DNA of 64,000 bases from Selenomonadaceae bacterium (GCA_017475745.1 JAFVEZ010000004.1:17071-81070), one strand, 5' to 3'; positions 1 to 9,329 are shown, numbered from the stretch's first letter. Notes: generated by a model from the sequence alone, not told the origin. A program made the numbers and translations.

Positions 1-355
1 TCAGTTTGCAGCACAAGACCCAGGCAGCAATGAGGAAATTCAAAACTTCTGCCGTCTCAACTATGGCGTAACTTTCCAAATCTTTGAGAAAGGTGATGTT
101 CGCGGTGAGACGGCACAGCCATTATTTAAATATCTTACCGCGCAGAAAGGCTTCAAAGGTTTTGATAAAGATCACCCGATAGCGGCTAAACTTACAGAAG
201 CCTTGAAGGCAAACTTCCCAGAATACCTCGAAGGTGACGGCATTAAATGGAACTTTACTAAGTTCTTGATTGATCGTGAAGGCAATGTGATCTCACGCTT
301 CGAGCCGACAACCGATCCTGAGAAAATCGCACCGGAGATTGAAAAACTCTTGTAA
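1..355 (+). CDS. Glutathione peroxidase, C-terminal part
   Basis: The reading frame enters from the left edge (first full codon at base 2) and stops with TAA at 353-355. It shows the C-terminal part of a thiol or glutathione peroxidase: the stretch after the conserved glutamine ([18 protein letters not shown]) and the core strand [13 protein letters not shown] with its conserved tryptophan, followed by the usual [11 protein letters not shown] ending. The catalytic cysteine/selenocysteine lies outside the window, so its identity cannot be read. The protein reduces peroxides in the cytoplasm, fitting oxidative-stress defence in an anaerobe. A strong terminator follows directly, so this is the last gene of its unit. 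Confidence 0.9.
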   Translation, partial: QFAAQDPGSNEEIQNFCRLNYGVTFQIFEKGDVRGETAQPLFKYLTAQKGFKGFDKDHPIAAKLTEALKANFPEYLEGDGIKWNFTKFLIDREGNVISRFEPTTDPEKIAPEIEKLL

Positions 356-376
356 TGAATGTGAAGTAAACAATAA

Positions 377-431
377 CCCCTCACGGCATACGTTCCAAGG
401 AAGGAACGCAGCAAAGGGGCTCTCTTTTTTT
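377..431 (+). terminator. Rho-independent terminator after the peroxidase gene
   Basis: An inner stem CGTTCC/GGAACG (391-396 with 403-408) is capped by a 6-base loop. A second stem CCCCT/AGGGG (377-381 with 415-419) encloses it, and a T-rich run TCTCTTTTTTT follows. It lies 22 bases after the peroxidase stop. Confidence 0.75.
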
Positions 432-598
432 GATTATAGAAATTAAAAGAACATCAAACTAAAAAACTCAACTAACACAACAAATAAATTAAAAAATTTT
501 CTGTCAATTAGAGGAATATATTTAAGAACGTGGAATTAAATTTGAAGAAAGAGTTAAAATAAATATCTACACTTCGTACAGTGAGGAGCGCGTAAGAT

Positions 599-1966
599 AT
601 GGCAATAGATACAAGCAGTTTCGGTGCTTACGACATTCGTGGCATTTATCCAAAAACAATCAATCAAGAACTCGCCTATCGAGTCGGTCGTGTTTTTCCT
701 GAACTGTTCAACGCCAAAAGTGTTGCGGTCGGTCACGATGTCAGATTATCCAGCCCAACCCTTAACGACGCTCTAATCAGAGGTCTCACTGAAGCAGGCT
801 GTGATGTCTATGATATTGGTCAATGCGGCACCGAGATGATTTACTTCACTGTCGGCTCCAAAGGTCTTGACGGCGGCATCATGGTTACTGCAAGCCACAA
901 TCCACAGGATTATAACGGTCTTAAATGCGTTCAGAAAGAAGCTCGCCCAATCAGTCCCGACACAGGTCTATTTAAGATTCGTGATGCAGTTGCTGATGAG
1001 AATCGCGACTGGTCTCATAAAAAAGCTACTGGCAACATTCATCGCATTGATATTATGCCAGATTATGTTAAATGTATTCTGTCATATATTAATGTTGACA
1101 ACCTCAAGCCCTTCAAGGTGGTCATCAACACTGGCAATGGTGCTGCCGGACCTGTCATCAACGAACTTGAAAGACATCTTCCATTTGAGATTGTCAAGAT
1201 TTACAATGATCCTGACGGCTACTTTCCAAATGGCGTGCCCAACCCACTTCGTCAAGATAATCGCGCCGCCACTGCAAGGGCCGTGATAGTCAATCATGCT
1301 GATTGTGGCATTGCTTTCGATGGAGACTTTGATCGCTGTTTCCTCTTCGATGAGAAAGGTGGATTCATTGAGGGTTATTATCTTGTCGGCTTCCTCGCTC
1401 AGAACTTCCTCAGCAAGAATAAAGGTGCCGCCGTGGTATACGATCCACGTGCAATTTGGAATACCATTGACATTGTTGAAAGCATGGGCGGTAAGACTTA
1501 TATGTGCCGTTCAGGACATTCCTACATAAAAGAGATGATGCGTAAAGAGAACGCCATCTACGGCGGTGAAATGAGTTCTCATCACTACTTCCGCGACTTC
1601 TACTACTGTGATAGCGGAATGATCCCTTGGCTTTTGGTGCTTGAATTGCTCAGTCAAACTGACAAAAAACTCTCTGAACTCATCAAGGATCGTCAGGAGA
1701 AGTATCCTGTCTCTGGAGAACTTAACAGCAAGGTTGCAAGCAACGATGTCGTCAAAGAAATTTTGACCAAAATTGAAAGTATATATGGTAAGGAAGGCAA
1801 GATTGTCCGAGTTGACGGCTTCGGCGTCGATTATGATAATTGGCGATTTAATCTACGCAGTTCGCAGACTGAACCTTATATTCGTTTAAATGTCGAGACC
1901 AAAGGGGACAAGGCGCTGCTCAATGAAAAGGTAGATGAATTACTGAAAATAATTCGCAACTCATAA
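599..1966 (+). CDS. Phosphomannomutase/phosphoglucomutase
   Basis: Alpha-D-phosphohexomutase of 455 aa that interconverts the 1- and 6-phosphates of mannose or glucose in the cytoplasm. All four signature sites are visible: the phosphoserine loop TASHNPQDYNG (about residues 98-108), the metal-binding DGDFDR (about 241-246), the sugar-specificity loop GEMSSHH (about 323-329) and the phosphate-binding RSSQTEPYIRL near the C-terminus. The length fits the AlgC/ManB type. GAGGAG at 582-587 sets the ATG start. The next gene is pgi in the same direction, so both act at the hexose-phosphate node that feeds nucleotide-sugar synthesis (see rfbA and rfbC). Preference for mannose or glucose cannot be decided from sequence alone. 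Confidence 0.93.
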   Translation: MAIDTSSFGAYDIRGIYPKTINQELAYRVGRVFPELFNAKSVAVGHDVRLSSPTLNDALIRGLTEAGCDVYDIGQCGTEMIYFTVGSKGLDGGIMVTASHNPQDYNGLKCVQKEARPISPDTGLFKIRDAVADENRDWSHKKATGNIHRIDIMPDYVKCILSYINVDNLKPFKVVINTGNGAAGPVINELERHLPFEIVKIYNDPDGYFPNGVPNPLRQDNRAATARAVIVNHADCGIAFDGDFDRCFLFDEKGGFIEGYYLVGFLAQNFLSKNKGAAVVYDPRAIWNTIDIVESMGGKTYMCRSGHSYIKEMMRKENAIYGGEMSSHHYFRDFYYCDSGMIPWLLVLELLSQTDKKLSELIKDRQEKYPVSGELNSKVASNDVVKEILTKIESIYGKEGKIVRVDGFGVDYDNWRFNLRSSQTEPYIRLNVETKGDKALLNEKVDELLKIIRNS

Positions 1967-2152
1967 ACGCGCCAATCTACGAAAAAAGCGCATATGACGT
2001 GCAAATATAAGAATTATATAACGCCCAAATATAAAACTCAAAATCAACCGGAATACAAATAAAAGTTAAGTTTGACCTTCATTGTGAGGAATGAGGGTTT
2101 GCTTATAGATAAGGGTATAAACAATATTTATAGTTTGGAGTGTGATTCAAGT

Positions 2153-3625
2153 ATGGCATTGACATTGTTATCCGGTTTCTCATTCGACTACGACAACCTC
2201 TTCGGCGAGGGTAAAGTGACCCCGGCTGATCTCGACAGCTACAAAGAAGACTTGCGAAAAGCTCACGAAGCCATGAAAGTCATGCGTAAAGACGGCTTCA
2301 TCAAGGCCCACCTTTCCAAAGACGGCAATCCCGAAAAGGTTTACTTCTCCAAGCTGCCTTACATTACTGAGGAGAATGGCAAACTTAATCTCAATTCGCC
2401 TGCCAGCATCAAGAGACTTCACGACTTCACCGAGCGTATCCGCAACAACGTTGATGCAGTTGTCTCACTTGGTATCGGCGGTTCCTTCCTCGGCAACAAG
2501 GTACTCTTTGATGTCTTCTGCGGTGAGTTCTGGAACACTTGGACGAAAGAACAGCGCAAGGGTCTTCCAAAAGTTTACTTCAGCGGTCAGAATATCGACA
2601 CGCGCCGCACCCTTGACATTATCAACCACATCAAGGCAATGGCATCGACAACCGAGTCTCATGAACACCGCAAATATAAGGTCATGCTGATTGTCATCTC
2701 CAAGAGTGGTGGCACCCTCGACACAATGAGCAACTTCATGGTGATGTATGACGCCTTCCTCAAAGAGAACAACATTGAAATTGAAGTTGTCGCCGTCACC
2801 GATCCTAATATGGAGAAGAAGACTCTTCTCAAACAGCTTGCAGTTGACAATGGTTGGCAGACCTTCGCTGTTCCTGATGGCGTTGGTGGCCGCTTCACTG
2901 TCTTCTGTGAAGTTGGTCTAACCACTGCGGCAGTCATTGGTATGGACATTGAGAAGTTCCTTGAGGGCGCCCGTCACATGGACGAAGCTTGCCAAAACGA
3001 CAATATTTGGGAGAATCCTGCAATGCTTAACGCTGCATTGAAGTTTGCTGCAGCGCAGAAGCATGGCCGCAACATCGAGGTTATGATGCCTTACGGTGAC
3101 TACCTTAAGAGTGTCTCTGAGTGGTATATCCAGCTTCTCGCTGAATCACTCGGCAAGAAGTTCGACAAGGACGGAAAGGTCGTCAATTATGGACGTACAC
3201 CTCTCGTTGCAGTCGGCACTACTGATATGCACTCTCAGACTCAGCAGCACCAAGAAGGCTCACTTGATAAGGTTGTACAATTCATTAAAGTGGCAAAGTG
3301 GGATAATGATCTTGTGATTCCAAATGTTTTCCCGAAGGCACAGAAGCTTGCTGACATCTCCGGTGTGACAATGAGTGAAGCTCTTGAAGTAGCGCGTCAA
3401 TCAAATGCTGATGCTCTCAAGTCTGATAATCGTTACAATGCTTGCTTCACGATTCCAGAGCTTAATGAATATCATCTCGGCGCTTTGTTGTATATGCTCG
3501 CAATGTCAGTTGCCTATGAAGGTGAACTCTCCAACGTCGACGCCTTCAATCAGCCTGGTGTTGAAGCCTACAAGCGCATAATGGGACCGAAGCTCCAAGA
3601 ACTCAAGAAATCCAAAGGTTTGTAA
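2153..3625 (+). CDS. pgi: Glucose-6-phosphate isomerase
   Basis: Cytoplasmic glycolytic isomerase of glucose-6-phosphate and fructose-6-phosphate, 490 aa from the chosen start. Family signatures are visible: the sugar-phosphate loops GIGGSFLGNK and SKSGGTLDT, VGGRFTVF, and the conserved region TDMHSQTQQHQEG of the Bacillus-type enzymes. The frame is open upstream to a TTG at 2072, but that codon has no ribosome binding site. ATG 2153 has TTGGAG about 12 bases ahead and begins MALTLLSGFSFDYD, so I chose it. A long hairpin terminator follows. It probably works with the upstream phosphohexomutase. Confidence 0.93.
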   Translation: MALTLLSGFSFDYDNLFGEGKVTPADLDSYKEDLRKAHEAMKVMRKDGFIKAHLSKDGNPEKVYFSKLPYITEENGKLNLNSPASIKRLHDFTERIRNNVDAVVSLGIGGSFLGNKVLFDVFCGEFWNTWTKEQRKGLPKVYFSGQNIDTRRTLDIINHIKAMASTTESHEHRKYKVMLIVISKSGGTLDTMSNFMVMYDAFLKENNIEIEVVAVTDPNMEKKTLLKQLAVDNGWQTFAVPDGVGGRFTVFCEVGLTTAAVIGMDIEKFLEGARHMDEACQNDNIWENPAMLNAALKFAAAQKHGRNIEVMMPYGDYLKSVSEWYIQLLAESLGKKFDKDGKVVNYGRTPLVAVGTTDMHSQTQQHQEGSLDKVVQFIKVAKWDNDLVIPNVFPKAQKLADISGVTMSEALEVARQSNADALKSDNRYNACFTIPELNEYHLGALLYMLAMSVAYEGELSNVDAFNQPGVEAYKRIMGPKLQELKKSKGL

Positions 3626-3665
3626 TTTGTTCGTGGTTTTAGCCATGTGAATTATAAGTAAATTT

Positions 3666-3702
3666 AAAAGCGGTAAGTGCAACTTGGCATTACCGCTTTT
3701 TT
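3666..3702. terminator. Bidirectional terminator between pgi and cbiK
   Basis: Perfect 11-base-pair stem AAAAGCGGTAA/TTACCGCTTTT (3666-3676 with 3690-3700) with a 13-base loop. A-runs on the left and T-runs on the right let it stop transcription from both convergent genes. Confidence 0.85.
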
Positions 3703-3742
3703 GTGTTTCAATTCATCTTTCAGATGTTACTAATCTGATACT

Positions 3743-4741
3743 TTATTTACCTTGGAGAGCATCCCAGGCATCATTGGCACGCTCAACGAATATCTTCTGT
3801 ATCTTCTTATTCTCACCAATTCCGTGGAGATAAGCTCTAACTTGGAAGCCTTCCTTCTCCAGAATTGACTTATGTGAATCGTCCTCACTGCCAGCCATGT
3901 CATTATTAGCGTGATCTCCAGCAACCATCATAATCGGAACCAGCAAGACCTTCTTGAAATCCTTACGCTTGAGGAAGTGAGTTGCCTGTTCAATTCTCGG
4001 CCAGCCTTCAACAGTGTAAACATAGGCATTTTTCATTTTGGCATAGTGTAAGCGCGTGTTGATGACGGAGTAATAAGCATTGGAAGGATGAGGTGTACCG
4101 TGTGCCATGAAGAGGATTGCTTCGTCTTTGTCAACTTTTGGCAACTCTGCTTTAATCGCTTCAACAAATTCCATCACATCATCAGATTGTTCTTCTTGAC
4201 CCTGCCAGTACATCAGCGGAGTTGAAAGAGTCATTGCTTTGAACTGTGACTTATAGTTGTTAAAGACAGCCTTGGCGTAATCATATTCCATACCTGGTAT
4301 CACATCAAAAGATACCAGAGCAATACGGGTGTATCCGCGCATCTGAAGGTCTTCCAAGGTCTCTTCAGGCGTCTTAAAGTCACATTTACCCTCGTTCTCC
4401 TTGATATGTTTGATGACGATGTGACTGGTGAAGGCTACATTGACATCAACATGAGGGTGAGCTTTTTTAATTTCCCTTGCAGTTGCCATGATCGTCTTGT
4501 CGCGGGTATCTTTATAGGTAGTTCCAAAGCTCAATATGACAATAGCGTCCTTATTCTTGGCATTTTTCATGGCTGCATTGGGATTTTCATACTTGAGAAC
4601 GCCAAGTTGTGAAGCTGTCATAAGCGACGGCGTAGGGTTGGCAACCTCGTCATTGAGAGTATAAGCAGCACTCGCAGGTGTCGTGCCAAAAATCGCCGAG
4701 CAGGCAACTCCCAAAACCAAAAATTTCTTCCAATTCTTCAT
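3743..4741 (-). CDS. cbiK: Exported sirohydrochlorin cobaltochelatase, CbiK type
   Basis: Class II chelatase of 332 aa, of the CbiK family that inserts Co2+ (or Fe2+) into sirohydrochlorin. The chelatase halves are clear: ILSFGTTYKDTRDKT near residue 70, LFMAHGTPHPSNAYYSV with the first catalytic His, and VAGDHANNDMAGSEDD with the second His. Unlike cytoplasmic CbiK it starts with a signal peptide (MKNWKKFLVLGVACSAIFG, then an ASA-like cleavage site near residue 25). This matches the periplasmic CbiK-P described in Desulfovibrio. The start has GAGGAG upstream and a consensus promoter at 4802-4830. Exported forms may serve tetrapyrrole or metal handling outside the cytoplasm rather than B12 synthesis; that part is inference. 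No other cobalamin synthesis gene lies in the window. Confidence 0.88.
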   Translation of the reverse strand: MKNWKKFLVLGVACSAIFGTTPASAAYTLNDEVANPTPSLMTASQLGVLKYENPNAAMKNAKNKDAIVILSFGTTYKDTRDKTIMATAREIKKAHPHVDVNVAFTSHIVIKHIKENEGKCDFKTPEETLEDLQMRGYTRIALVSFDVIPGMEYDYAKAVFNNYKSQFKAMTLSTPLMYWQGQEEQSDDVMEFVEAIKAELPKVDKDEAILFMAHGTPHPSNAYYSVINTRLHYAKMKNAYVYTVEGWPRIEQATHFLKRKDFKKVLLVPIMMVAGDHANNDMAGSEDDSHKSILEKEGFQVRAYLHGIGENKKIQKIFVERANDAWDALQGK

Positions 4742-4801
4742 GAATACATCTCCTCAAATAAATATTTCACGCCCACACATTTCATATTAATATTCTTAAT
4801 T

Positions 4802-4830
4802 ATATTACACGCATTTGATAATTTTGTCAA
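4802..4830 (-). promoter_or_regulatory. Sigma-70 promoter of cbiK
   Basis: On the minus strand: -35 TTGACA (4825-4830), 17-base spacer, -10 TAATAT (4802-4807). Transcription would start about 50 bases before the cbiK ATG. No clear metal-regulator operator was recognised. Confidence 0.7.
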
Positions 4831-4843
4831 TCAAATAAAAAGT

Positions 4844-4872
4844 TTGCAATAATTGTTGTCATGTGGTAGGAT
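4844..4872 (+). promoter_or_regulatory. Probable promoter of pheS
   Basis: -35 TTGCAA (4844-4849), 17-base spacer, -10 TAGGAT (4867-4872). The spacing is ideal and the -10 moderate. It would give a leader of about 45 bases, too short for a T-box. Confidence 0.5.
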
Positions 4873-4922
4873 AGAGCAATAGCAGATAATTGAGAGATTG
4901 AATATTAGGAGGATTCGTTTAA

Positions 4923-5957
4923 TTGGAACAGAAAATATCAGAGCTGCGACAGAGAGCAAGCGAAGCTATCAAAAATGCAGCAAGCAATCTGAAAGAACTG
5001 GATAATATTCGTGTTAAGTTCCTTGGCAAGAAGGGTGAATTGACATCACTACTCAGAGGAATGAGTCAACTCACCGCTGAAGATCGTCCACGCATAGGTA
5101 AGATTGTCAACGAAGCACGTGCTGAACTTGAAGCGCTAATCGCCGAAAAGAATGACAAGCTTAAGGCAAAGGAACTTTCTGACAAGCTGGCAAGTGAGAA
5201 GATTGATGTCACCTTACCGGGGCGCCGCGTTACTGCCGGACACCTTCACCCGCTGACTTTGACTCTCAATCGTATCAAAGATATCTTCTTAGAGATGGGT
5301 TATACCGTTGAGGAAGGACCGGAGGTTGAGACAGATTATTACAACTTTGAAGCATTGAATCTGCCAAAAGACCACCCTGCACGCGATATGCAGGACTCAT
5401 TCTACATCACTGAAGATATCTTGGTGAGAACACAGACTTCACCTGTCCAGGCAAGAACCATGGAAGCTCACGAGCCTAACTCACCAATCCGAATGATTGC
5501 ACCCGGCAGAGTTTATCGTCGTGATGACTATGATGCTTCACATTCTCCGATGTTCACTCAAGTTGAAGGTCTCGTCATTGACAAAGGTATTAGATTCTCC
5601 GACCTCAAAGGAACTTTGGAGCACTTCTTGAAACAGATATTCGGTGAGAAGGCACAAGCTCGACTTCGTCCAAGCTTCTTCCCGTTCACAGAACCGAGTA
5701 CTGAGGTTGATGTCAGTTGTATGATGTGTCACGGTCATGACGCCAACTGTAAGGTTTGTCATGGCAGCGGTTGGCTTGAGATACTCGGAGCGGGTATGGT
5801 TCACCCTGATGTATTGAGCATGAGCGGTTATGATCCGAAAGTGGTGAGCGGATTTGCCTTTGGTATGGGTGTTGAGCGCATTGCAATGCTGTCCTATGGC
5901 ATTGACGATTTGCGTCTCTTCTATGACAATGACGTGAGATTTTTACAGCAATTTTGA
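4923..5957 (+). CDS. pheS: Phenylalanyl-tRNA synthetase alpha subunit
   Basis: Catalytic alpha subunit of the alpha2-beta2 Phe-tRNA ligase, 344 aa. Residues 1-90 form the N-terminal coiled coil. The class II core follows, with motif 2 around [16 protein letters not shown], a cysteine-rich stretch ([19 protein letters not shown]), then [10 protein letters not shown] and motif 3 [10 protein letters not shown]. The start is TTG with AGGAGG 9 bases upstream. The partner pheT, normally the next gene, is absent: rfbC follows 20 bases later. So pheT must lie elsewhere in the genome. Confidence 0.95.
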   Translation: MEQKISELRQRASEAIKNAASNLKELDNIRVKFLGKKGELTSLLRGMSQLTAEDRPRIGKIVNEARAELEALIAEKNDKLKAKELSDKLASEKIDVTLPGRRVTAGHLHPLTLTLNRIKDIFLEMGYTVEEGPEVETDYYNFEALNLPKDHPARDMQDSFYITEDILVRTQTSPVQARTMEAHEPNSPIRMIAPGRVYRRDDYDASHSPMFTQVEGLVIDKGIRFSDLKGTLEHFLKQIFGEKAQARLRPSFFPFTEPSTEVDVSCMMCHGHDANCKVCHGSGWLEILGAGMVHPDVLSMSGYDPKVVSGFAFGMGVERIAMLSYGIDDLRLFYDNDVRFLQQF

Positions 5958-5976
5958 AATATGGGAGGAATTGTAA

Positions 5977-6567
5977 ATGAAAGTAACAGAGACGAAGCTG
6001 AAAGGTGTATATCTGATTGAGCCAAAGGTCTTCGGTGATGAGCGCGGTTGGTTTATGGAGAGCTGGTCAAAGCAGAAGTTTGAGAGTGCCGGTCTCAATG
6101 TTGAGTTTGTCCAGGACAATCACTCATTCTCCGCGGACAAAGGTACTCTTCGCGGCCTTCACTATCAGATTGAGCCTATGGCGCAAGCTAAACTCATTCG
6201 CTGCACTAAGGGCGCTATTTTTGATGTGGCTGTCGACATTCGCAAGGGTTCACCTAACTACACTAAGTGGGTGGGCGTTGAGCTTAATGCTGAAAACAAG
6301 AAACAGCTCTTCATTCCTCATGGTTTCGCTCACGGCTTTCTCACCCTCACCGATGATGTTGAAGTGCAATACAAGGCAGATAATTTCTACGCTCCGCATT
6401 ATGATGGCAACATTCGCTGGGACGATCCCGATATTGATATTGATTGGCCGTTCGATCCGACTGTACTCTCCGATAAGGACAGAGAAGCTCCTCTGCTCAA
6501 GGAAAGAGTCAATCGCAACGAATTAAACTTCATGTTTGATGAGGACATCAGACTGTGGAATATGTGA
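5977..6567 (+). CDS. rfbC: dTDP-4-dehydrorhamnose 3,5-epimerase
   Basis: RmlC/RfbC of 196 aa, third step of dTDP-L-rhamnose synthesis in the cytoplasm. The family core GTLRGLHYQIEPMAQAKL holds the catalytic His, and VAVDIRKGSPNYTKW and FIPHGFAHGFLTL give the cupin signature. GGGAGGA precedes the ATG. It sits between pheS and hemC and overlaps hemC by 13 bases; rfbA is nearby on the other strand. rfbB and rfbD are not in the window. The rhamnose is probably for surface polysaccharide. Confidence 0.94.
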   Translation: MKVTETKLKGVYLIEPKVFGDERGWFMESWSKQKFESAGLNVEFVQDNHSFSADKGTLRGLHYQIEPMAQAKLIRCTKGAIFDVAVDIRKGSPNYTKWVGVELNAENKKQLFIPHGFAHGFLTLTDDVEVQYKADNFYAPHYDGNIRWDDPDIDIDWPFDPTVLSDKDREAPLLKERVNRNELNFMFDEDIRLWNM

Positions 6568-7475
6568 GGATAGGCACAAGGTCAAGCAAGTTGGCACTTT
6601 GGCAGGCAAACTTAATAGCACTAGCACTGTCAACCAAATATCCAGAGGTGAAAATTGAGCTTGTCCACGTGACAACGAAGGGTGATAAGGTACTTGATTC
6701 ACCTCTGTCGAAGATTGGCGGTAAGGGTCTCTTCACTAAGGAGCTTGAGTTGGCAATGCTTGAGGGCAAAGCGGATTTAGCAGTACACTCTCTCAAAGAT
6801 GTACCTGTAGAGCTTCCACCGGAATTTACCATTGCGGCAGTCACCAAGAGAGAGGTACCGTTTGACGCCTTCGTGAGCAATAAGTATAAGTCGTTTGCTG
6901 AGTTGCCGAAAGGTGCAAGAGTGGGAACTTCCAGTCTGCGTCGTCGTGCTCAACTTCTTGCAATCAGATCCGACTTGCAGATTGACAACCTTCGCGGTAA
7001 TGTCGACACCCGTCTCAAGCGGTTGGACGATGGCGACTTCGATGGTATTATCCTTGCGGCTGCAGGATTGAAGCGCCTAGGACATGAACGCAGAATTACT
7101 GAAATTTTGCCGACTTCCTTGATGTTGCCCGCCGTCGGACAGGGTGCCATTGCCATTGAGACCTTGACGAATAACACCGAGCTTGTCAATATGCTGCGAT
7201 TCCTTAACGACAAGAACACCGAAGCTGCAACCAACGCAGAGCGCGCATTTCTAAAGGTCGTCGAGGGCGGCTGTCAAGTGCCAGTTGGTGTCTTTGGAAA
7301 GGTTGAAGACAATAAAATAACCGTCGCAGCAGTGATTGCTTCAATCGACGGTCAAAAGATTATTAGTGATAAATTAATCGGCAGTGTGGAAAATTCAGTC
7401 ACTCTAGGTAAAACACTGGCGAACAAGTTACTTGACAACGGCGGACGAGAGATATTATCTGCCGTGTTGAGCTAA
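6555..7475 (+). CDS. hemC: Porphobilinogen deaminase (hydroxymethylbilane synthase)
   Basis: Joins four porphobilinogen units to hydroxymethylbilane in tetrapyrrole synthesis, 306 aa. The start region [16 protein letters not shown], the catalytic-site [10 protein letters not shown], the substrate-binding [11 protein letters not shown] and the dipyrromethane-cofactor cysteine in [10 protein letters not shown] are present. The start is GTG at 6555, with GAGGA 9 bases upstream inside rfbC; a second GTG at 6564 is possible. Its 3' end overlaps the 3' end of convergent rfbA by 21 bases. No other hem gene is adjacent, but an exported CbiK is 2 kb away. Confidence 0.94.
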   Translation: MEYVRIGTRSSKLALWQANLIALALSTKYPEVKIELVHVTTKGDKVLDSPLSKIGGKGLFTKELELAMLEGKADLAVHSLKDVPVELPPEFTIAAVTKREVPFDAFVSNKYKSFAELPKGARVGTSSLRRRAQLLAIRSDLQIDNLRGNVDTRLKRLDDGDFDGIILAAAGLKRLGHERRITEILPTSLMLPAVGQGAIAIETLTNNTELVNMLRFLNDKNTEAATNAERAFLKVVEGGCQVPVGVFGKVEDNKITVAAVIASIDGQKIISDKLIGSVENSVTLGKTLANKLLDNGGREILSAVLS

Positions 7476-8336
7476 ACGCTGAAGATATTGGCCATATTCG
7501 TTCTTAGAGAGCGGCTCCGCAAGTTGTAGGAGCTGCTCTTCGTCTATATAGCCCATTCGATAGGCAATCTCCTCAATGCAGGAGATTTTGAGACCTTGTC
7601 GAGTTTGAATAGTGTGAACGAATTGACCGGCCTGCAGAAGTGACTCGTGTGTGCCGGTATCCAACCACGCATAGCCGCGTCTCATCTTCTCAACGCGAAG
7701 TTTTCCGCGATTGAGGTAAACCTTATTGACATCTGTTATCTCCAGTTCACCGCGTGCAGAGGGCTTGATAGACTTGGCAACATCAACAATAACATTGTCA
7801 TAGAAGTATAAGCCGGTGACAGCGTAATTTGACTTTGGATTCTTCGGCTTCTCTTCGAGACTTATGGCATTGCCGGTCTCACGATCGAACTCAACGACAC
7901 CGTAGCTCTGCGGATCGTTGACATAGTAAGCAAAGACTGTAGCGCCGTCATCTTGCGAAGCAGCACGTCTGAGCGCCTTGGTCAAGTCCGCACCGTAGAA
8001 GATGTTGTCACCAAGTACGAGGGCGCAGGCGTCGCCGTTGATGAACTTCTCACCAATCAGGAAGGCTTGAGCGAGACCCTCCGGCTTAGGCTGGACAGCA
8101 TAACTAATTGATAAACCAAGCTGACTGCCATCGAGAAGTAAATCCTGGAACATTGCTTGATCGTGTGGCGTAGTAATGATTAATATATCACGAATACCCG
8201 CTAACATCAAAACCGACAGTGGATAGTAAATCATCGGCTTGTCATATACGGGCATTAATTGCTTGGAAACTACCTCAGTGAGTGGATAGAGCCTTGTGCC
8301 GGATCCGCCTGCCAAAATAATACCTTTCTTTATCAT
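7455..8336 (-). CDS. rfbA: Glucose-1-phosphate thymidylyltransferase
   Basis: First enzyme of dTDP-sugar synthesis (dTTP plus glucose-1-phosphate), 293 aa. The nucleotide-binding start [31 protein letters not shown], the metal-site LGDNIFYG and [15 protein letters not shown] are typical. ATG 8336 is preferred over the in-frame TTG 8339 because GGGAGG lies 9 bases upstream of it. Its last 21 bases overlap hemC, with no terminator between them. With the phosphohexomutase and rfbC it covers parts of a glucose-6-P to dTDP-rhamnose route. Confidence 0.95.
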   Translation of the reverse strand: MIKKGIILAGGSGTRLYPLTEVVSKQLMPVYDKPMIYYPLSVLMLAGIRDILIITTPHDQAMFQDLLLDGSQLGLSISYAVQPKPEGLAQAFLIGEKFINGDACALVLGDNIFYGADLTKALRRAASQDDGATVFAYYVNDPQSYGVVEFDRETGNAISLEEKPKNPKSNYAVTGLYFYDNVIVDVAKSIKPSARGELEITDVNKVYLNRGKLRVEKMRRGYAWLDTGTHESLLQAGQFVHTIQTRQGLKISCIEEIAYRMGYIDEEQLLQLAEPLSKNEYGQYLQRLAQHGR

Positions 8337-8358
8337 CAAAAAATACCTCCCAAAAGTA

Positions 8359-8443
8359 GTGGTCAGTTGTATCAGTAGTCAGCAGTCTGTATAGTTATCT
8401 TAAATGATCAACTATCTGCCATCTGCCGTCTACCATTAGCCAC
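8359..8443. repeat. Large imperfect palindrome upstream of rfbA
   Basis: Left arm 8359-8396 and right arm 8410-8443 are imperfect inverted copies around a 13-base centre. Both arms begin or end GTGG and contain CAG/CTG-rich runs such as TCAGTAGTCAGCAG and CTGCCATCTGCCG. The arms lie between the rfbA start and the end of the next minus-strand gene. It looks like an interspersed palindromic element or a long hairpin rather than a terminator, since no T-run follows. The rest of 8337-8550 shows no gene. Confidence 0.5.
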
Positions 8444-8550
8444 CATTAAAAAAAATCAGTGAATCTTGAAATACAGTGGTGGCTGTATATAAACGCTGGT
8501 GAGACGCTTCAAAATTCACTTAAATTTAATATGTCTGTTAATATTTTGCA

Positions 8551-9216
8551 TTACGCAAGACTTCCTGAGAGCTCTTCGGCACGCTTGTCAAAACGGCTCA
8601 TAATCTCATTGTAAGTCCTCTCAGTGATGTCCGGCATTTCATTCAAGCCAGTGGCATTATTCCAAGTGATACCGGCTTGATTGAAACCTTCCTCGACAGC
8701 TGCACGCATAGTGGCAAGTTTTTCAGGATCGCCACCTGCAATGGCATCAGCCAAGTCGAAGATACGCGTTGCGACGGCATCAACGCCCCAATCACCATCA
8801 TCAGCGACAGCCTTGGCAGCATCTTCAGGATTAGTTGCTACCTCTGGCAATCCGAAGCGTGAAGCGTCGATTTGAATACCGTCAAAGTTGAGAATACCAA
8901 CGCCATCGTCGAGCCAGCCCTGGAGCTTGTCGTTGTTGTCCTGCAGAGCTTGTATCATCATGTTAAGCATAGTCTGCTGGCTTACAGCGATGTCGTTTTG
9001 AAGAGCTTGTACTTGATTGGCAGTGAGCCCTTTTGTTTTTTGGGCTTCTTTCGCTTCATCGGAAATATCAACCGAATAGGCATCACCAATATCAGAGGAC
9101 TTTTGCTCTTCATCAGTGTCAGCGGCAGGAGTGTTCTTGGTGTTATTGACGCTGCTGAGCTGAGTGGAATAGGCACTGATACCGATTTGTTGTCTTGCAA
9201 TCGCGTTTACATCCAT
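8551..9216 (-). CDS. Protein of unknown function, flagellar-style N-terminus
   Basis: Unknown protein of 221 aa without signal peptide or membrane segment. The start is ATG 9216, 8 bases after AAGGAG; two earlier in-frame starts are too close to the ribosome binding site. It begins MDVNAIARQQIG and carries AYSVDISDEAKEA, a phrase of the kind seen near the N-termini of flagellar rod or hook accessory proteins. The C-terminal third (AAVEEGFNQAGITW then MPDITERTYNEIMSRFD) resembles DUF5610-like proteins by eye; I hold that loosely. It is low in cysteine and rich in Asp, Ala and Gln. The neighbouring minus-strand gene has the same ribosome-site layout. Confidence 0.7.
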   Translation of the reverse strand: MDVNAIARQQIGISAYSTQLSSVNNTKNTPAADTDEEQKSSDIGDAYSVDISDEAKEAQKTKGLTANQVQALQNDIAVSQQTMLNMMIQALQDNNDKLQGWLDDGVGILNFDGIQIDASRFGLPEVATNPEDAAKAVADDGDWGVDAVATRIFDLADAIAGGDPEKLATMRAAVEEGFNQAGITWNNATGLNEMPDITERTYNEIMSRFDKRAEELSGSLA

Positions 9217-9329
9217 GTTCATCACTCCTTGGTAGAAAATCTGGATAGACTCATCTCAAATAGAAATAAATCTATGCTTATATATTAACGCAGATAGTTC
9301 ACCAAATGGGAGCAGAAAGTTACTTTAAC

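Noticed and set aside
377..431. Resemblance of GGAAGGAACGCAGCAAAGG to the SRP RNA apical domain
   Set aside because: The 5' partner strand of the SRP symmetric loop is missing, and the whole element folds better as a terminator followed by a T-run.
6017..6526. 169-codon alternate frame inside rfbC
   Set aside because: The product is Ser/Leu/Arg-rich, lacks a ribosome site and is embedded in a well-conserved rfbC frame.
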